From positions 124,001-188,000 of the forward strand of contig NZ_JACEMU010000015.1 in NCBI RefSeq assembly GCF_013868135.1: a stretch of DNA of 64,000 nucleotides, read 5' to 3'. Positions within the stretch are counted from its first letter, which is position 1, and every line of letters begins with the position of its first letter. Source of the stretch: Paracoccus sp. S1E-3. Its GTDB lineage: Bacteria; Pseudomonadota; Alphaproteobacteria; Rhodobacterales; Rhodobacteraceae. This document shows, piece after piece, positions 43,308 to 58,294 of this stretch. A program made the position numbers and the translations under genes. Under the pieces are notes generated by a model. That model was not told the origin of the DNA and ran no database searches. It worked only from the letters and a program-made list of their open reading frames with translations.

Positions 43308-44465
43308 TCAGGCAGGCGCGGAAAGATCAAAAATGCGGCCATCGAAGAACCTGTTCCGACCGAGAAGCACGGTGCCGCGATTCGCGCCGGCGGTGACGGG
43401 AAGGGGATTTGCGCCCTCGACCTTGGCAGAGGCGGCAGGCAGTACGGCATCCGCGCCGAGATGCTGCCGGAACAGATCGGGCCGCCAACAGGCGGCGGCG
43501 GCTTCGGCGGCCTGCGTGCCGTCCAGCCCGTGCCGGCGCCCCATATGCCAGCCGAGCCACGCCGCCTGCGAGCGCCAGGGGAAATTCGCCGCGCCCTCGT
43601 GGAAATTGACGAAGCCGGGGCTGTCGACAGTGACCCCGCTGCGCGACAGCAGCAGATGGCCGCTCAGCGCGCGCTCGATCATCTCGGGGTCGACGTTCAG
43701 CGCGTCGCCGCGCGCCAGCAGGTCCGAGGCCGCCGCAAGGCTGTCGGGTTGCACCAGCCAGCGACAGGCGCGCCAGACCGCACGCAGCAACCGCCCGGCC
43801 AGATCGGGATTCGCCTCGGCCCAGCCCCCGCGCAGGGCAAGAACCTTTTCGGGGGCAGCCGACCAGATCGCGCTGCCGGGAAGTATCAGCTCCGCCGCAG
43901 CGCATTCGACGGCATAGGAGCCCCATGGCTCGCCCACGCAGAAGGCCTCGATCTCGCCCGAGATCAGCGCCTCGGGCATGCGGCCGGGCGGGACGGTGAC
44001 GGTGCGCCACCCCGGTTCGTCCCCCAGCCACTGATGCAGCAGTTCCGTATGCATCGAAAAGGGAAAGGGCACCCCGAACCGCAGGCCCGAGGGGCGCGCC
44101 CGGCGCAACGCGGTGCGGGTGGCGAAGGCATCGTGGAAGCCGGGGGAATGCCCCGCGTCGCGCATGGCAGCCGCAAGATCGTGCGAGACGCCGATGATCT
44201 GGCCGCCCAGCGACAGGACCAACGGCGCTTCGAAATCGACGGCAGCGCCACCCAGACCCAGCCGTCCGGCGATGGGCACCGCCGACAGCATCTGCGCGGC
44301 GGCGATATGGCCGCTGGCCAGCATGTCACGCAGGGCCGACCAGCTGCGCGCGGGGTGCAGGCGCAGATGCAGCCGCTCCTCGGCGGCGAACCCCATGCGG
44401 GCGGCGATGATCAGCGGGCCTGCGTCCAGCAGCGGCACGAAGCCGAGATCGATCCGGTCGGTCAT
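43308..44465 (-). CDS. nasS: Nitrate-sensing regulator NasS
   Basis: 385 residues, related to NrtA-type binding proteins (GFVPLLDAGPLIIAARMG at about 8-25; FCVGEPWGSYAV near 190) but without any signal peptide, so it should stay in the cytoplasm. It overlaps nasT by four bases. In Paracoccus and Azotobacter NasS holds NasT inactive until nitrate or nitrite binds. The same role here is inferred from gene pairing and the leader downstream. Confidence 0.9.
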   Translation of the reverse strand: MTDRIDLGFVPLLDAGPLIIAARMGFAAEERLHLRLHPARSWSALRDMLASGHIAAAQMLSAVPIAGRLGLGGAAVDFEAPLVLSLGGQIIGVSHDLAAAMRDAGHSPGFHDAFATRTALRRARPSGLRFGVPFPFSMHTELLHQWLGDEPGWRTVTVPPGRMPEALISGEIEAFCVGEPWGSYAVECAAAELILPGSAIWSAAPEKVLALRGGWAEANPDLAGRLLRAVWRACRWLVQPDSLAAASDLLARGDALNVDPEMIERALSGHLLLSRSGVTVDSPGFVNFHEGAANFPWRSQAAWLGWHMGRRHGLDGTQAAEAAAACWRPDLFRQHLGADAVLPAASAKVEGANPLPVTAGANRGTVLLGRNRFFDGRIFDLSAPA

Positions 44466-45049
44466 TTCAGCACCTCGGCGGCGGTGACGACGGCGCGGGC
44501 GATCTCGGCGATCTTGCGGCCCTTTTCCATCGCGCTGCGGCGCAGCAGGGCATAGGCCTCCTCCTCGGGGATATTGCGCGCGCGCATGACAATGCCCTTG
44601 GCGCGGTCGATGACCTTGCGGTCTTCCAGCGCCGCGCGGGTGGCGTCCAACTCGGTGCGGACCTTCTGCAGCATGTTGAAGCGCGCGATGGCGGCATCCA
44701 CCACGGGCGCCACCCGCGCCTGCGTCAGCCCGTCGACGACATAGGCGGCGACCCCCGCCTCGACCATGGCGCGGGTCAGGGCGCTGTCGGACTGGTTCAC
44801 GAAGACCGCCACCGGGCGTTCCATAGGACCGGAGGCGAGGGTCAGTTCCTCCATCTCGTCGCGCGAGGCGTTGTCAGCGTCGATCAGCACCAGATCGGGA
44901 TGCAGCGCCGCGATCCGGCGGGCAAGGCCGGGTCCGGGCGGGACGATGGCGTATCTCGCCCCGGCCATGCCCGCCAGCCCGTCGCAAATGGTGCGCGCGC
45001 GTTCGGAATCGCTGTCGACGATGACGATGGAAAGAGGATGCGAGGACAT
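44462..45049 (-). CDS. nasT: ANTAR-domain response regulator NasT
   Basis: 195 residues from the ATG at 45049 (MSSHPLSIVIVDSD). The N-terminal receiver-like domain (about 5-120) includes DLVLIDADNASRDEME, but the usual Lys of a phosphorylated receiver is not obvious. The C-terminal ANTAR domain (about 130-190) shows DRKVIDRAKGIVMRARNIPEEEAYALLRRSAM. NasT binds leader RNA and prevents termination. Upstream (45050-45196) I see no gene and no clear sigma-54 promoter. Confidence 0.93.
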   Translation of the reverse strand: MSSHPLSIVIVDSDSERARTICDGLAGMAGARYAIVPPGPGLARRIAALHPDLVLIDADNASRDEMEELTLASGPMERPVAVFVNQSDSALTRAMVEAGVAAYVVDGLTQARVAPVVDAAIARFNMLQKVRTELDATRAALEDRKVIDRAKGIVMRARNIPEEEAYALLRRSAMEKGRKIAEIARAVVTAAEVLK

Positions 45050-45196
45050 GCTGCCGCCCGGTTGCTGCCTGTTCCCTCTCGACCTGCGGGGCGCTTTCGG
45101 CACCGTGAAGCCACGGGCCGCCGCCGGGCGTGGTGCGGTTTCTGATGCCGTTCGGGAAAGCAGACCGGGGACGGATTGCCCGGTTTTCAGGCAAAC

Positions 45197-45223
45197 GGCG
45201 CGCGACCGGTCGGGCCGCGCGCC
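45197..45223 (-). terminator. Probable terminator of the glycogen operon
   Basis: An 8-bp GC stem (45197-45204 with 45216-45223) with an 11-base loop lies eight bases past the pgm stop. Minus-strand sequence after it is GTTTGCC, a short U-run, so it is a weak intrinsic terminator. Confidence 0.5.
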
Positions 45224-45230
45224 CGCGGTT

Positions 45231-48955
<3,725 letters not shown>

Positions 48956-48964
48956 GAGGTCTCG

Positions 48965-50563
48965 TCAGCGTCCGCTTAGCCTGTCATAGAGCGCCGCGTA
49001 GTCGCGGGCAGAGGCGTCCCACCCGACCGGGTAGCGCATCGCGCTCTGGATCATCCGCTGCCAGATATCCTGCCGGACGTAAAGGGCGCACATCTTGCGG
49101 ATGGCGCGAACCAGCTCCTCGGTGGCGACGGGGCCGAACTGAAAGCCATTGGCGACGCCGGCCCGCTCGGCCGCCAGATTGGCGTCGATGACGGAATCCG
49201 CCAGACCGCCGGTGCGGGCGACCAGCGGCAGGGTGCCATAGGCAAGCCCATACATCTGCGTCAGCCCGCTGGGCTCGAAACGCGAGGGCACCAGCACCAC
49301 GTCGGCGCCCGCGAACATGCGATGCGACAGGGCCTCGTCATAGCCGACGCGGACGCCGACGCGTCCCGGATGGCTGGCGGCTGCGCGCAGGAAACCGTCC
49401 TGCAGGTCGTTTTCGCCGCTGCCCAGAACCGCCAGCTGGGCGCCCTCTGCGATCAATGCCGGCAGCGCGGCCAGCAGCAGGTCCAGCCCCTTCTGCCGGG
49501 TCAGCCGGCTGACCACGATGCACAAGGGCCCCCCCTCGGGGTCGAGGCCGAATTCCGCGCGCAGGGCGGCCGCGTTCACCGCCTTGCCCGAGAGGTCATC
49601 CACGCTGTAATTGGCCGCGATCAGGGGGTCGGTGGCCGGGTTCCAGACGCCGGTGTCGACCCCGTTCAGAATCCCCGACAGCGCCCCCGCGCGGCCGCGG
49701 ATCACCCCCTCGAGGCCGAAGCCGAAGGCGGGCGTGGTCAGTTCCTGCGCATAGGTCGGCGAAACGGTGGTGACCGCATCCGCCGCCACCAGCCCGGCCT
49801 TCAGGGCGCTGATCTGGCCCCAATATTCGAAGCCGCCGGGGTTGAACCAGGAATGGGGCAGGCGCAATTCCTCGATCGCGGCGGCGGGGGCGATGCCCTG
49901 AAAGGCGATGTTGTGGATGGTGATGACCGAGGGGACCGCCCCATGCACCCAGATCGGCGCAAAGCCTGCCTGCCAGTCATGGGCGTGCAGCACCGAGGGG
50001 ATCCAGCCATCTGACAGCCCATCCAGCGCGATCTTCGACGCCACCCAGCTGAGCGCCGCGAAACGGCGCGGATTGTCGGCCCAGTCGGCCCCGGCCTCGT
50101 CGTGATAGGGGCCGCCCGCGCGGTCGAACAGATGCGGCGCGTCCAGCAGCAGCAGGTCCAGCCCGTCGACGGTTCCGGCCAGAACCCGGCCCGGCCCACC
50201 GTAAAGATCGGGGTTGGACCAGACCTCCACCGGGTTTTCCAGCTTTTCGACTAGTCCGCGATAGGCCGGGATCAGCGTGCGCAGTCGCCAGCCAAGCGGC
50301 GCCATGGCGCCCGGAAGGGCGCCGACCACATCGGCCAGCCCGCCGGTCTTGACCAGCGGCGCACATTCCGAGGCGACAGACAGGACGTCGCCGCGATGGG
50401 GCAGAGGTTCCGGCACCAGGTCCCGCGCGGCGGGAGCAGGCGCCTTCGCCGCTGCCTTGGCGCCTTCCGAGGTCCTTTTCGCAACGCGCGCCTTGGCCGC
50501 CGGTTTGGCGGCAGATTTTGCGGATCTCGCAGCCTTCGCGGGTTTCGGCGGCTCCTCGGTCAT
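48965..50563 (-). CDS. glgA: Glycogen synthase with Ala/Lys-rich N-terminal extension
   Basis: 532 residues, GT5 family. The ADP-glucose binding motif [13 protein letters not shown] begins at residue 72; the canonical start of the fold ([11 protein letters not shown]) is at residue 60. The first 58 residues are Ala-, Lys- and Pro-rich, resembling histone H1 tails, and are absent from typical GlgA. The extension is supported by the ATG overlapping the glgC stop. C-terminal EPSGL-type motif [13 protein letters not shown] is near 405-417. Elongates alpha-1,4-glucan. Confidence 0.94.
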   Translation of the reverse strand: MTEEPPKPAKAARSAKSAAKPAAKARVAKRTSEGAKAAAKAPAPAARDLVPEPLPHRGDVLSVASECAPLVKTGGLADVVGALPGAMAPLGWRLRTLIPAYRGLVEKLENPVEVWSNPDLYGGPGRVLAGTVDGLDLLLLDAPHLFDRAGGPYHDEAGADWADNPRRFAALSWVASKIALDGLSDGWIPSVLHAHDWQAGFAPIWVHGAVPSVITIHNIAFQGIAPAAAIEELRLPHSWFNPGGFEYWGQISALKAGLVAADAVTTVSPTYAQELTTPAFGFGLEGVIRGRAGALSGILNGVDTGVWNPATDPLIAANYSVDDLSGKAVNAAALRAEFGLDPEGGPLCIVVSRLTRQKGLDLLLAALPALIAEGAQLAVLGSGENDLQDGFLRAAASHPGRVGVRVGYDEALSHRMFAGADVVLVPSRFEPSGLTQMYGLAYGTLPLVARTGGLADSVIDANLAAERAGVANGFQFGPVATEELVRAIRKMCALYVRQDIWQRMIQSAMRYPVGWDASARDYAALYDRLSGR

Positions 50564-51828
50564 AGCGACAATGCCCTTCGGTTCAGCATGTCCTGGGTGA
50601 TCAGGGTGACGCCGTTATCGGTGACGCGGAACCATTGCGCATCCGCTTCCGGGTCATCGCCTACGATCAGCCCCTCGGGTATGGTGACCCCGCGGTCGAT
50701 GACCACATTGGTCAGCTGGGCATGCCGTCCGATATTGACGTAAGGCAGCGCCACCACCGATTTCAGCGTCGAATAGCTGTTGGCCTGCACGCCGGTGAAC
50801 AGCAGCGAATTGCGCACCTCGGAGCCCGAGATGATGCAGCCCCCCGACACCATCGAGCTGATGGCGTGGCCGCGCCGGTCCTCGTCGTCATGGATGAATT
50901 TCGCCGGCGGCACGATCTCGCCATAGGTCCAGATCGGCCAGTCGCGATCGTAGAGGTCCAGCTCGGGCGAGAAATCGGTCAGGTCGATATTGGCCTTCCA
51001 GAAGGCGTCGATCGTGCCCACGTCGCGCCAGTAGACCGGCGCGTCGGGGCTGGAGCGGACGCAGCTTTCGGTGAAGCGATGCGCCACCGCTTTACCATTC
51101 CTGACGATCTCGGGGATGATGTCATTGCCGAAATCATGGCTGGAACTGGCATCGGCTGCATCCTTCAGCAGCAGCTCGCGCAGGAATTTCCAGTCGAAGA
51201 CATAGATCCCCATGGAAGCCAGCGTCGAATTCGGATCGTCGGGCATTCCCGGCGGATCGGCGGGCTTTTCCAGAAACGAGACGATGCGGCCGTCCGCATC
51301 CACATCCATCACCCCGAAGGCCGAGGCTTCGCTGCGCGGCACGGTCAGGCAACCGATGGTCACATCCGCGCCCGAGTCGACATGCTGTTGCAGCATGATT
51401 TCGTAATCCATCTTGTAGATGTGATCGCCGGCCAGCACGATCAGGTAATCGACGTGATAGCTGTCGATGATGGCGATGTTCTGGGTCACGGCATCGGCGG
51501 TGCCGCGATACCAGTTCTCCTCGTCCATCTGCTGCGAGGCGGGCAGGATATCCAGAAATTCGTTCCGCTCGGGCCGAAAGAAGGACCAGCCCCGGTTCAG
51601 ATGGCGAATCAGGCTGTGGGCCTTGTATTGGGTGGCCACCGCCATTCGACGAATGCCGGAATTCAGCGCGTTCGACAGCGCGAAGTCGATGATGCGGGAC
51701 TTGCCGCCGAAATAGACGGCCGGTTTGGCCCGGCGGTCGGTCAGCTCTTTCAGGCGCGAGCCGCGGCCGCCGGCCAGAACATAGGCCATGGCGCGGGATG
51801 ACAGGCGGTTGGGACGGTGCAAGCTCAT
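50560..51828 (-). CDS. glgC: Glucose-1-phosphate adenylyltransferase
   Basis: 422 residues from the ATG at 51828, which has AGGAG upstream; a GTG at 51843 lacks one. N-terminal nucleotidyltransferase [19 protein letters not shown] (about 21-39) and the ADP-glucose loop YRGTADAV (about 112-119). Catalytic Asp in [13 protein letters not shown]-terminal left-handed beta-helix. Makes ADP-glucose, the committed glycogen step, under likely allosteric control. Confidence 0.95.
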   Translation of the reverse strand: MSLHRPNRLSSRAMAYVLAGGRGSRLKELTDRRAKPAVYFGGKSRIIDFALSNALNSGIRRMAVATQYKAHSLIRHLNRGWSFFRPERNEFLDILPASQQMDEENWYRGTADAVTQNIAIIDSYHVDYLIVLAGDHIYKMDYEIMLQQHVDSGADVTIGCLTVPRSEASAFGVMDVDADGRIVSFLEKPADPPGMPDDPNSTLASMGIYVFDWKFLRELLLKDAADASSSHDFGNDIIPEIVRNGKAVAHRFTESCVRSSPDAPVYWRDVGTIDAFWKANIDLTDFSPELDLYDRDWPIWTYGEIVPPAKFIHDDEDRRGHAISSMVSGGCIISGSEVRNSLLFTGVQANSYSTLKSVVALPYVNIGRHAQLTNVVIDRGVTIPEGLIVGDDPEADAQWFRVTDNGVTLITQDMLNRRALSL

Positions 51829-51852
51829 GGGTCTCCTCCCCACAAAAACTGA

Positions 51853-54093
51853 TTAAGCGGCCTCGTAGACAAGAACGGAAAGCGGTGGCAGGTCGATCAT
51901 CGCGGACTGGTCATAGCCCTGCCATTCATCGCCATCGGCGGTGATGATGGTGGGGGCCTGCATCCCGGACCCGCCATAGGTGCCGGCGTCGCTGTTCAGG
52001 CGCAGCTTCCATTTGCCGTCGTGCGGCAAGCCTGCGCGCCAGCCATGGCGCGGCACCGGGGTGAAGTTGCAGATCACCACCACCGGCGCGTCGCCTTCCT
52101 CGCCATAGCGGGCGAAGGCCAGAATGGATTCGGAAGCCGCGCCGCCTTCGATCCAGCCGAAGCCCTGAGGCAGGGTGTCGCGCCGGTGCAGCGCCGGCAG
52201 TTCGCGATAGAGCCGGTTCAGGTCGCGGATCAGCGTTTGGATGCCCTTGTGGCGCGGGTCGTCCAGCAGGTGCCAGTCCAGCGATGCGTTGTGGTTCCAT
52301 TCCTTCCACTGGCCGAACTCGCAGCCCATGAACAGAAGCTTCTTGCCCGGATGGGTCCACATGAAGCCGTAATAGGCGCGCAGATTGGCGAATTTCTGCC
52401 ACACATCGCCGGGCATCTTTTCCAGCATCGAGCCCTTGCCATGCACCACCTCGTCATGGCTGATCGGCAGGATGAAGTTTTCCGAGAAGGCATAGACCAG
52501 CCCGAAGGTCAGCTGGTTGTGGTGATGCGCGCGGTGGATCGGCTCGCGCTGGATGTAGTCGAGCGTGTCGTTCATCCAGCCCATGTTCCACTTGAACCCA
52601 AAGCCGAGGCCCCCCGCATCGACGGGCCGCGAGACACCGGGGAAGGCGGTCGATTCCTCGGCCACGGTCATGATGCCGGGGACCTCGCCATAAGACACGG
52701 TGTTGACGCTGCGCAGGAACTCGATGGCCTCCAGATTTTCGCGTCCACCATGGATGTTCGGAACCCACTCGCCTTCCTTGCGCGAATAGTCGCGATAGAG
52801 CATCGAGGCGACCGCATCCACCCGCAGCCCGTCGATGTGATATTCCTCCAGCCAATACAGTGCGTTGGCGGTCAGGAAGTTGGACACCTCGCGGCGGCCG
52901 TAATTATAGATCAGGGTGTTCCAGTCCTGGTGGAACCCCTCGCGCGGGTCGGCATGTTCGTAAAGCGCCGTGCCGTCGAAATGCGCCAGCCCGTGCGGAT
53001 CGGACGGGAAATGCCCCGGCACCCAGTCCAGCAGCACGCCGATCCCGGCCTCGTGCGCCGCGTCGATCAGGGCGCGGAATTCGTCGGGCGTGCCGAAGCG
53101 GATCGTCGGCGCATAAAGCCCGACCGGCTGATAGCCCCATGACCCGTCGAACGGATATTCCGACACTGGCATCAGCTCCAGATGGGTGAACCCCATCTCG
53201 ACCACATAGGGGATCAGCTCGCGCGCATGTTCCAGATAGGAGAGCGGGCGGTTGCCATCCTCAGCCACGCGTCGCCAGCTGCCCAGGTGGACCTCGTAGA
53301 TCGAGATCGGCGCGCCGATGTTCTGCGCCATCCCGCGGCGGTCCATCCAGCCGGCATCGTTCCAGTCGTAAACGTCGATCTTGCGCACCACCGAGGCGGT
53401 GGCCGGGGGGTGTTCGGCGCCGAAGCCAAGCGGATCGGCTTTTTCGGGCAACGGCTCGCCATGGGGTCCGGTGATGGCGAATTTATAGGGCGCGCCCTCG
53501 CCGATATTGGGGATGAAGATTTCCCACACGCCGGTCGATCCGCGTCGGCGCATGCCGTGGCGGCGGCTGTCCCAGCTGTTGAAATCACCCAGCACGGCGA
53601 CCCGGCGGGCATTGGGCGCCCAGACCGCGAAATGGGTGCCGTGCACGCCCTGATGGCGGATGACATGGGCGCCGAGCGCCTTCCACAGCTTGTGATGGGT
53701 GCCCTCACCGATCAGATATTCGTCGATCTGGCCCAGCACCGGCCCAAAGCGGTAGGGGTCTTCATATTCCCATTCGCGATCGTCATTGCTGCCGCGCAGC
53801 AGATAGGGCATCGGCTCGGGCAGATAGCCGGCGAACAGGCCCGGCGCGCTCTCGACCGGGGACATCGGGAAGACGCCTTCAATGGTGGCGATGGACATCT
53901 CGGTGGCGCCGAAATCCAGCGCCACGACCCGCCAGCCACCGGCGACCGGGTGGGGACCCAGGATGGCGAAGGGGTCCGGGTCGCGCCCTTCAAGCAGGGT
54001 GCGGATACGCTCCGGCGGCAGCCTCAGTTCAAACCGGGGCTGCGGTTCGAGATCGTCCTGCGTCCTGCTGTGCCCGTCCTGCTTTGCGGCCAT
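51853..54093 (-). CDS. glgB: 1,4-alpha-glucan branching enzyme
   Basis: 746 residues from the ATG at 54093, with GGGGGAG at five bases; a GTG at 54132 lacks a ribosome-binding site. Two N-terminal CBM48-type domains precede the GH13 barrel, with [16 protein letters not shown] (nucleophile Asp, about 415), [14 protein letters not shown] (Glu, about 470) and [13 protein letters not shown] (about 530). Introduces alpha-1,6 branches. Its 5' end overlaps glgP by 65 bases in a different frame. Confidence 0.95.
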   Translation of the reverse strand: MAAKQDGHSRTQDDLEPQPRFELRLPPERIRTLLEGRDPDPFAILGPHPVAGGWRVVALDFGATEMSIATIEGVFPMSPVESAPGLFAGYLPEPMPYLLRGSNDDREWEYEDPYRFGPVLGQIDEYLIGEGTHHKLWKALGAHVIRHQGVHGTHFAVWAPNARRVAVLGDFNSWDSRRHGMRRRGSTGVWEIFIPNIGEGAPYKFAITGPHGEPLPEKADPLGFGAEHPPATASVVRKIDVYDWNDAGWMDRRGMAQNIGAPISIYEVHLGSWRRVAEDGNRPLSYLEHARELIPYVVEMGFTHLELMPVSEYPFDGSWGYQPVGLYAPTIRFGTPDEFRALIDAAHEAGIGVLLDWVPGHFPSDPHGLAHFDGTALYEHADPREGFHQDWNTLIYNYGRREVSNFLTANALYWLEEYHIDGLRVDAVASMLYRDYSRKEGEWVPNIHGGRENLEAIEFLRSVNTVSYGEVPGIMTVAEESTAFPGVSRPVDAGGLGFGFKWNMGWMNDTLDYIQREPIHRAHHHNQLTFGLVYAFSENFILPISHDEVVHGKGSMLEKMPGDVWQKFANLRAYYGFMWTHPGKKLLFMGCEFGQWKEWNHNASLDWHLLDDPRHKGIQTLIRDLNRLYRELPALHRRDTLPQGFGWIEGGAASESILAFARYGEEGDAPVVVICNFTPVPRHGWRAGLPHDGKWKLRLNSDAGTYGGSGMQAPTIITADGDEWQGYDQSAMIDLPPLSVLVYEAA

Positions 54094-56488
54094 CTTGCTC
54101 CCCCAGCTTCCAAACTCGTTCCACGTAGTCACGAATCGAACGGTCGGACGAGAACCACCCCATGCGCGCGGTGTTCAGCGCGGCCATGCGATTCCATTCC
54201 GCCTTATCCCCATATGAGGCATCAATACGGCGTTGAGTCGATTGGTAATCGGCGAAATCCGAACAGACGAGATAGCTGTCCCAGTTGGTCAGGATGTCGA
54301 CGATCCGGCCATAGCGCGCGGGGTCGCCGCCGAAGGTGCCGGTGGCGATCAGGCTGATGGCGCGCGACAGCGAGGGGCTGGCCGCGATGGCCTGACGGGC
54401 ATGGTCGGGGATCTGGCGGCGGGCCTCGACCTCCTCGGTAGTCATCCCGAACAGGAAGAAGTTCTCGGGACCGACTTCCTGGCGGATTTCGACATTGGCA
54501 CCGTCCAGCGTGCCGATGGTCAGCGCGCCGTTCATCGACAGTTTCATGTTGCCGGTGCCCGAAGCTTCCTTGCCCGCGGTCGAGATCTGTTCGGACAGGT
54601 CCGCCGCCGGGATCAGCCGCACCGCCATCGAGACGTTGTAATTCGGCGGATAGGCGACCAGCAGCCGGCCTTTCATCAGCGGGTCATTGTTCACCACCGC
54701 GGCCACGTCATTGATGAGGTGGATGATCTCCTTGGCCACCGCATAGCCGGGCGCGGCCTTGCCGGCGAAGATCTTGACGCGCGGCTGCCGGTCCGCATCG
54801 GGTTTCTGGCGGATCTCGTCCCACAGCGCGATGGTGTCCAGCAGGTTCAGCAACTGGCGCTTGTATTCGTGGATGCGCTTGACCTGAACATCGAACAGCG
54901 CGTCAGGGTCGGGGGTGATCCCGAGTATCCCGCCCAGCCAGTTCGACAGCTGCACCTTGTTGTCGCGCTTGGCGGCCGCATAGCGGTCCAGCCAGCCGCT
55001 GTCGTCGACATGCGGTTCCAGCCCGGTGAGCTGGTCCAGATGATCCACCCAGTCCTCATTGCCCAGCGTTTCGGTGATCAGCCCCGACAGCGCCGGATTG
55101 GCGGAATACAGCCAGCGGCGCGGGGTGACGCCGTTCGTTACGTTGACGATGCGGTCGAGATGCAGCTGGTTCAGGTCGTGGAACACCGTCTCCTTCATCA
55201 GTTCCGTATGCAGCGCCGACACCCCGTTCACATGGCCCGACTGCATGAAGGCCAGCGTGCCCATGTGGACCTGCCCGTGATGGATGGCCGACAGCTCCCA
55301 CGGGCGCGAAGGGTTGCGGCGCTTGTGGTGATCGTCGATGCGCTCGACCAGATCCATGTGGCGCGGCAGGATCTTGCGGAACAGACCTTCGGACCAGGAT
55401 TCCAGCGCCTCGGGCAGCAGGGTATGGTTGGTATAGTTCAGCACCCGCACTGCCATGTCGGCGGCATCGTCGAAGCTCTGGCCGAAATCGTCGATCAACA
55501 GCCGAACCAGTTCTGCCCCGGCGATGGCGGGGTGGGTGTCGTTCATCTGGATCGCCACCCGGTCGGGAAGTCTGGCGATGCTTTCGCCTTCCGAGGCGAA
55601 GCGGCGCATGATGTCGCGCACCGAGGCGGCGGTCAGGAAATATTCCTGCTTCAGCCGCAGTTCCTTGCCGGCCTCGGTGGAATCGTCGGGATAGAGCACC
55701 TGGCTGATCGTCCGCGCCAGCGCCTCGGCGGCGCCGGCCGCGACATATTCGCCGCGGTTGAAACGGGCGAGATCGAACTCGCCCACCGGCTTGCCGGCCC
55801 ACAGCCGCAGCGTATTGGCCCAACGCCCGCGCCAGCCCACCACCGGGGTGTCATACGCGGCGGCGATGACGCTTTCGGCCGGGTGCCAGATCTTTTTCGG
55901 ACCGTCGCCCTCGACCCAGCCGCCGAAGCCGATCTCATAGGCGACCTCGGGGCGCTCGAACTCCCACGGGTTGCGCGATTTCAGCCAGCTGTCGGCGGTT
56001 TCGACCTGCCGGCCATGGTCGAAGCGCTGCCGGAACAGCCCCTGTTCATAGCGCATGCCGTAGCCATAGGCGGGCACGCCCAGCGTGGCCATGGATTCCA
56101 TGTAGCAGGCCGCGAGACGGCCGAGGCCGCCATTGCCGAGCGCGGCCTCGGGTTCATCATGGATCACCTCGTCGTAATCGACGCCGAAGTGCTTCAGCAC
56201 CGTGCGGGCGGCATCGTCGAGACCCAGATTGACCACCGAATCCTCCAGCAGGCGCCCGATCAGGAATTCCATCGACAGGTAATGCACCCGCTTCAGATGC
56301 CGGTCATAGGTGGCGCGGGTCGAGGCGAACCACGGCTCGACGATATGGTCGCGAACGGCCAGCGACAGCGCCATCCGCCAGTCATGGACCGAGGCATGGG
56401 CCTCGTCCTTGCCGATCGAATAGGTCAGGTGGTCGCGGATCGACTGGGCAAGTCCGGCGGGGCTGGCATTTGCGACGGGGTGCGGCAT
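54029..56488 (-). CDS. glgP: Glycogen/starch/alpha-glucan phosphorylase
   Basis: 819 residues from the second of two tandem ATGs (56488), which is better spaced from GGAAGG; 56491 is the alternative. GT35 features: [16 protein letters not shown] (about 75-90), [21 protein letters not shown] (about 115-135) and the PLP-lysine motif [15 protein letters not shown] (about 650-665). Releases glucose-1-P from glycogen. Its last 21 codons or so overlap glgB and give a non-conserved, Arg-rich tail. First gene of the operon, only 90 bases from the divergent GH13 gene. Confidence 0.94.
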   Translation of the reverse strand: MPHPVANASPAGLAQSIRDHLTYSIGKDEAHASVHDWRMALSLAVRDHIVEPWFASTRATYDRHLKRVHYLSMEFLIGRLLEDSVVNLGLDDAARTVLKHFGVDYDEVIHDEPEAALGNGGLGRLAACYMESMATLGVPAYGYGMRYEQGLFRQRFDHGRQVETADSWLKSRNPWEFERPEVAYEIGFGGWVEGDGPKKIWHPAESVIAAAYDTPVVGWRGRWANTLRLWAGKPVGEFDLARFNRGEYVAAGAAEALARTISQVLYPDDSTEAGKELRLKQEYFLTAASVRDIMRRFASEGESIARLPDRVAIQMNDTHPAIAGAELVRLLIDDFGQSFDDAADMAVRVLNYTNHTLLPEALESWSEGLFRKILPRHMDLVERIDDHHKRRNPSRPWELSAIHHGQVHMGTLAFMQSGHVNGVSALHTELMKETVFHDLNQLHLDRIVNVTNGVTPRRWLYSANPALSGLITETLGNEDWVDHLDQLTGLEPHVDDSGWLDRYAAAKRDNKVQLSNWLGGILGITPDPDALFDVQVKRIHEYKRQLLNLLDTIALWDEIRQKPDADRQPRVKIFAGKAAPGYAVAKEIIHLINDVAAVVNNDPLMKGRLLVAYPPNYNVSMAVRLIPAADLSEQISTAGKEASGTGNMKLSMNGALTIGTLDGANVEIRQEVGPENFFLFGMTTEEVEARRQIPDHARQAIAASPSLSRAISLIATGTFGGDPARYGRIVDILTNWDSYLVCSDFADYQSTQRRIDASYGDKAEWNRMAALNTARMGWFSSDRSIRDYVERVWKLGEQDGRKAGRAQQDAGRSRTAAPV

Positions 56489-56578
56489 CATTGCCTTCCA
56501 TATGTCTGTAATGTTAGCGGTCAACAGTAAGGCCGTCGGGCGCGGTGTTCAATGGCGTGGATCGGGCAGGGGGGCGGG

Positions 56579-58165
56579 ATGGCCGAAGAATGGTGGCGCG
56601 GCGCGGTAACCTATCAGGTTTACCCGAGGTCGTTTCAGGACAGCAACGGCGACGGGATCGGCGATCTGAAAGGCATCACCGACCGGCTGCGTTATATCGC
56701 CAGCCTCGGCGTCGATGCGGTCTGGCTGTCGCCGATCTTCCGCTCGCCCATGGCCGATATGGGCTATGACGTTTCCGATTACACGGACATAGACCCGCTG
56801 TTCGGGACGATGGACGATTTCGACCATCTGGTCGCCAAGGCCCATGAATTCGGGCTGAAAGTCATTGTCGATCAGGTGATCAGCCATTCCTCGGATCAGC
56901 ATCCCTTCTTCATCGAAAGCCGCAAGGGGGGCGATAATCCCAAGGCAGACTGGTATGTCTGGGCCGATGCGAAGCCCGACGGCACGCCGCCGAACAACTG
57001 GCCGTCGGTCTTCGGCGGCAGCGCCTGGGAATGGGATGGCGGCCGCAAGCAGTATTATCTGCACAACTTCCTGCCCTCGCAGCCGGATTTCAATTTCCAC
57101 AACCCCGAGGTGCAGGACTGGCTGCTGGGCACCATGCGTTTCTGGCTGGAACGGGGCGTCGATGGCTTCCGGCTGGATACGGTGAACTATTATTTTCACG
57201 ACGCGCGGCTGCGCAACAATCCGCGCCGGCGGATTGCGCCGCAGGTGAACCCCTACGAGATGCAGCTGCACAAATTCTCGAAATCGCGGCCCGAGAATCT
57301 GGATTTCCTGGCCCGCGTGCGGATGCTGACCGATGAATACGGCGCCGCCACGGTGGGCGAGGTCGGCGATTCGACCCGCGCGGTCGAGATCATGGCCGAA
57401 TACACCAGCGGTGCGCGGCACCTGCATCAGGCCTACAGCTTCGACATGCTGGGGCCGGAATTTACACCGAAACACTTCCGCCGCACGATCGAGGTCTTCT
57501 TCAGGAACGCGCCGGATGGCTGGCCGGCCTGGGCGTTTTCGAACCATGACGTGATCCGGCACGTGACGCGCTGGCGCGAGCACGGCGCCGATCAGGACAG
57601 CCTTGCGAAACTGGCGGCGGCGATGCTGTTGTCCTTCCCCGGCTCGGTCTGCCTGTATCAGGGCGAGGAACTGGGCCAGACCGAGACCGAGCTGGAATTT
57701 TCCGAACTGACCGATCCGCCCGGCATCCGTTTCTGGCCCGATTACAAAGGCCGCGACGGTTGCCGCACGCCGATGGTCTGGGAGGCGGGGACAAGCCGGC
57801 AGGGCGGCTTTACCACCGGCACGCCCTGGCTGCCGGTGAAGGATGCGCAATCGGCCCGCAACGTGGCCGGGCAGGAGGCCAACGACCACTCGGTCCTGCA
57901 TTTCTACCGGCACATGCTGGAGTTCCGCAGCGAGCGCCCGGAACTGCATGGCCGCGAGATGGCAGGCTTCCTGCGCGCGCCGGACCCGGTATTGATGTTC
58001 CGCCGCGGCGGTCTGACCTGCGCCTTCAACCTGGGGGTGGAGGCGCGCCGGATCACCCTGCCGCGTGGCGCCGAGGGGGCGCTGACCGGTCCGCGACAGG
58101 CGGCCAGCCTGTCGGGGCGCAAGCTGGATCTGGGGCCGAACGGCTTCGCCTTCGTGACGGCCTGA
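56579..58165 (+). CDS. GH13 alpha-glucosidase / oligo-1,6-glucosidase family protein
   Basis: 528 residues from the ATG at 56579; the ATG at 56552 would add nine. Barrel motifs: YQVYPRSFQDSNGDGIGDL (about 13-31), DQVISHSSDQH (about 98-108), DGFRLDTVNYY (nucleophile Asp, about 199), ATVGEVGD (Glu, about 262) and FSNHDVIRH (about 321). The QDSNGDGIGDL calcium-type loop and QPDFNFHNPEVQ mark the oligosaccharide-hydrolysing alpha-glucosidase group. It is divergent from glgP and may trim maltodextrins. No signal peptide, so cytoplasmic. Exact bond specificity is open. Confidence 0.9.
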   Translation: MAEEWWRGAVTYQVYPRSFQDSNGDGIGDLKGITDRLRYIASLGVDAVWLSPIFRSPMADMGYDVSDYTDIDPLFGTMDDFDHLVAKAHEFGLKVIVDQVISHSSDQHPFFIESRKGGDNPKADWYVWADAKPDGTPPNNWPSVFGGSAWEWDGGRKQYYLHNFLPSQPDFNFHNPEVQDWLLGTMRFWLERGVDGFRLDTVNYYFHDARLRNNPRRRIAPQVNPYEMQLHKFSKSRPENLDFLARVRMLTDEYGAATVGEVGDSTRAVEIMAEYTSGARHLHQAYSFDMLGPEFTPKHFRRTIEVFFRNAPDGWPAWAFSNHDVIRHVTRWREHGADQDSLAKLAAAMLLSFPGSVCLYQGEELGQTETELEFSELTDPPGIRFWPDYKGRDGCRTPMVWEAGTSRQGGFTTGTPWLPVKDAQSARNVAGQEANDHSVLHFYRHMLEFRSERPELHGREMAGFLRAPDPVLMFRRGGLTCAFNLGVEARRITLPRGAEGALTGPRQAASLSGRKLDLGPNGFAFVTA

Positions 58166-58205
58166 GGCGGCGCCTTGCTGGGGTCGATCCTTGATCGGCC
58201 GACAG

Positions 58206-58246
58206 AAAAAGACCCGTGACGCCGGCATCTGCCAGTGTCACGGGTC
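58206..58246 (-). terminator. Intrinsic terminator of the TonB receptor gene, shared by convergent genes
   Basis: GACCCGTGAC (58211-58220) pairs perfectly with GTCACGGGTC (58237-58246). On the minus strand the stem is followed by five U residues (58210-58206), 49 bases past the receptor stop. The same hairpin lies 46 bases after the GH13 stop but has no U-run in that direction. Confidence 0.85.
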
Positions 58247-58294
58247 TCCCGAGGGACCGGCGCAGAGGGAACAGCGCCGGTGATGCGCGTCGGA

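Noticed and set aside
43308-44465. nasS considered as a second nitrate-binding transport protein
   Set aside because: It has no signal peptide and overlaps nasT, so the cytoplasmic sensor reading is better.
45202-45214. GACCGGTC considered as a second copy of the paa operator
   Set aside because: It is only the 8-bp core, sits in the loop of the pgm terminator hairpin and is not in a promoter.
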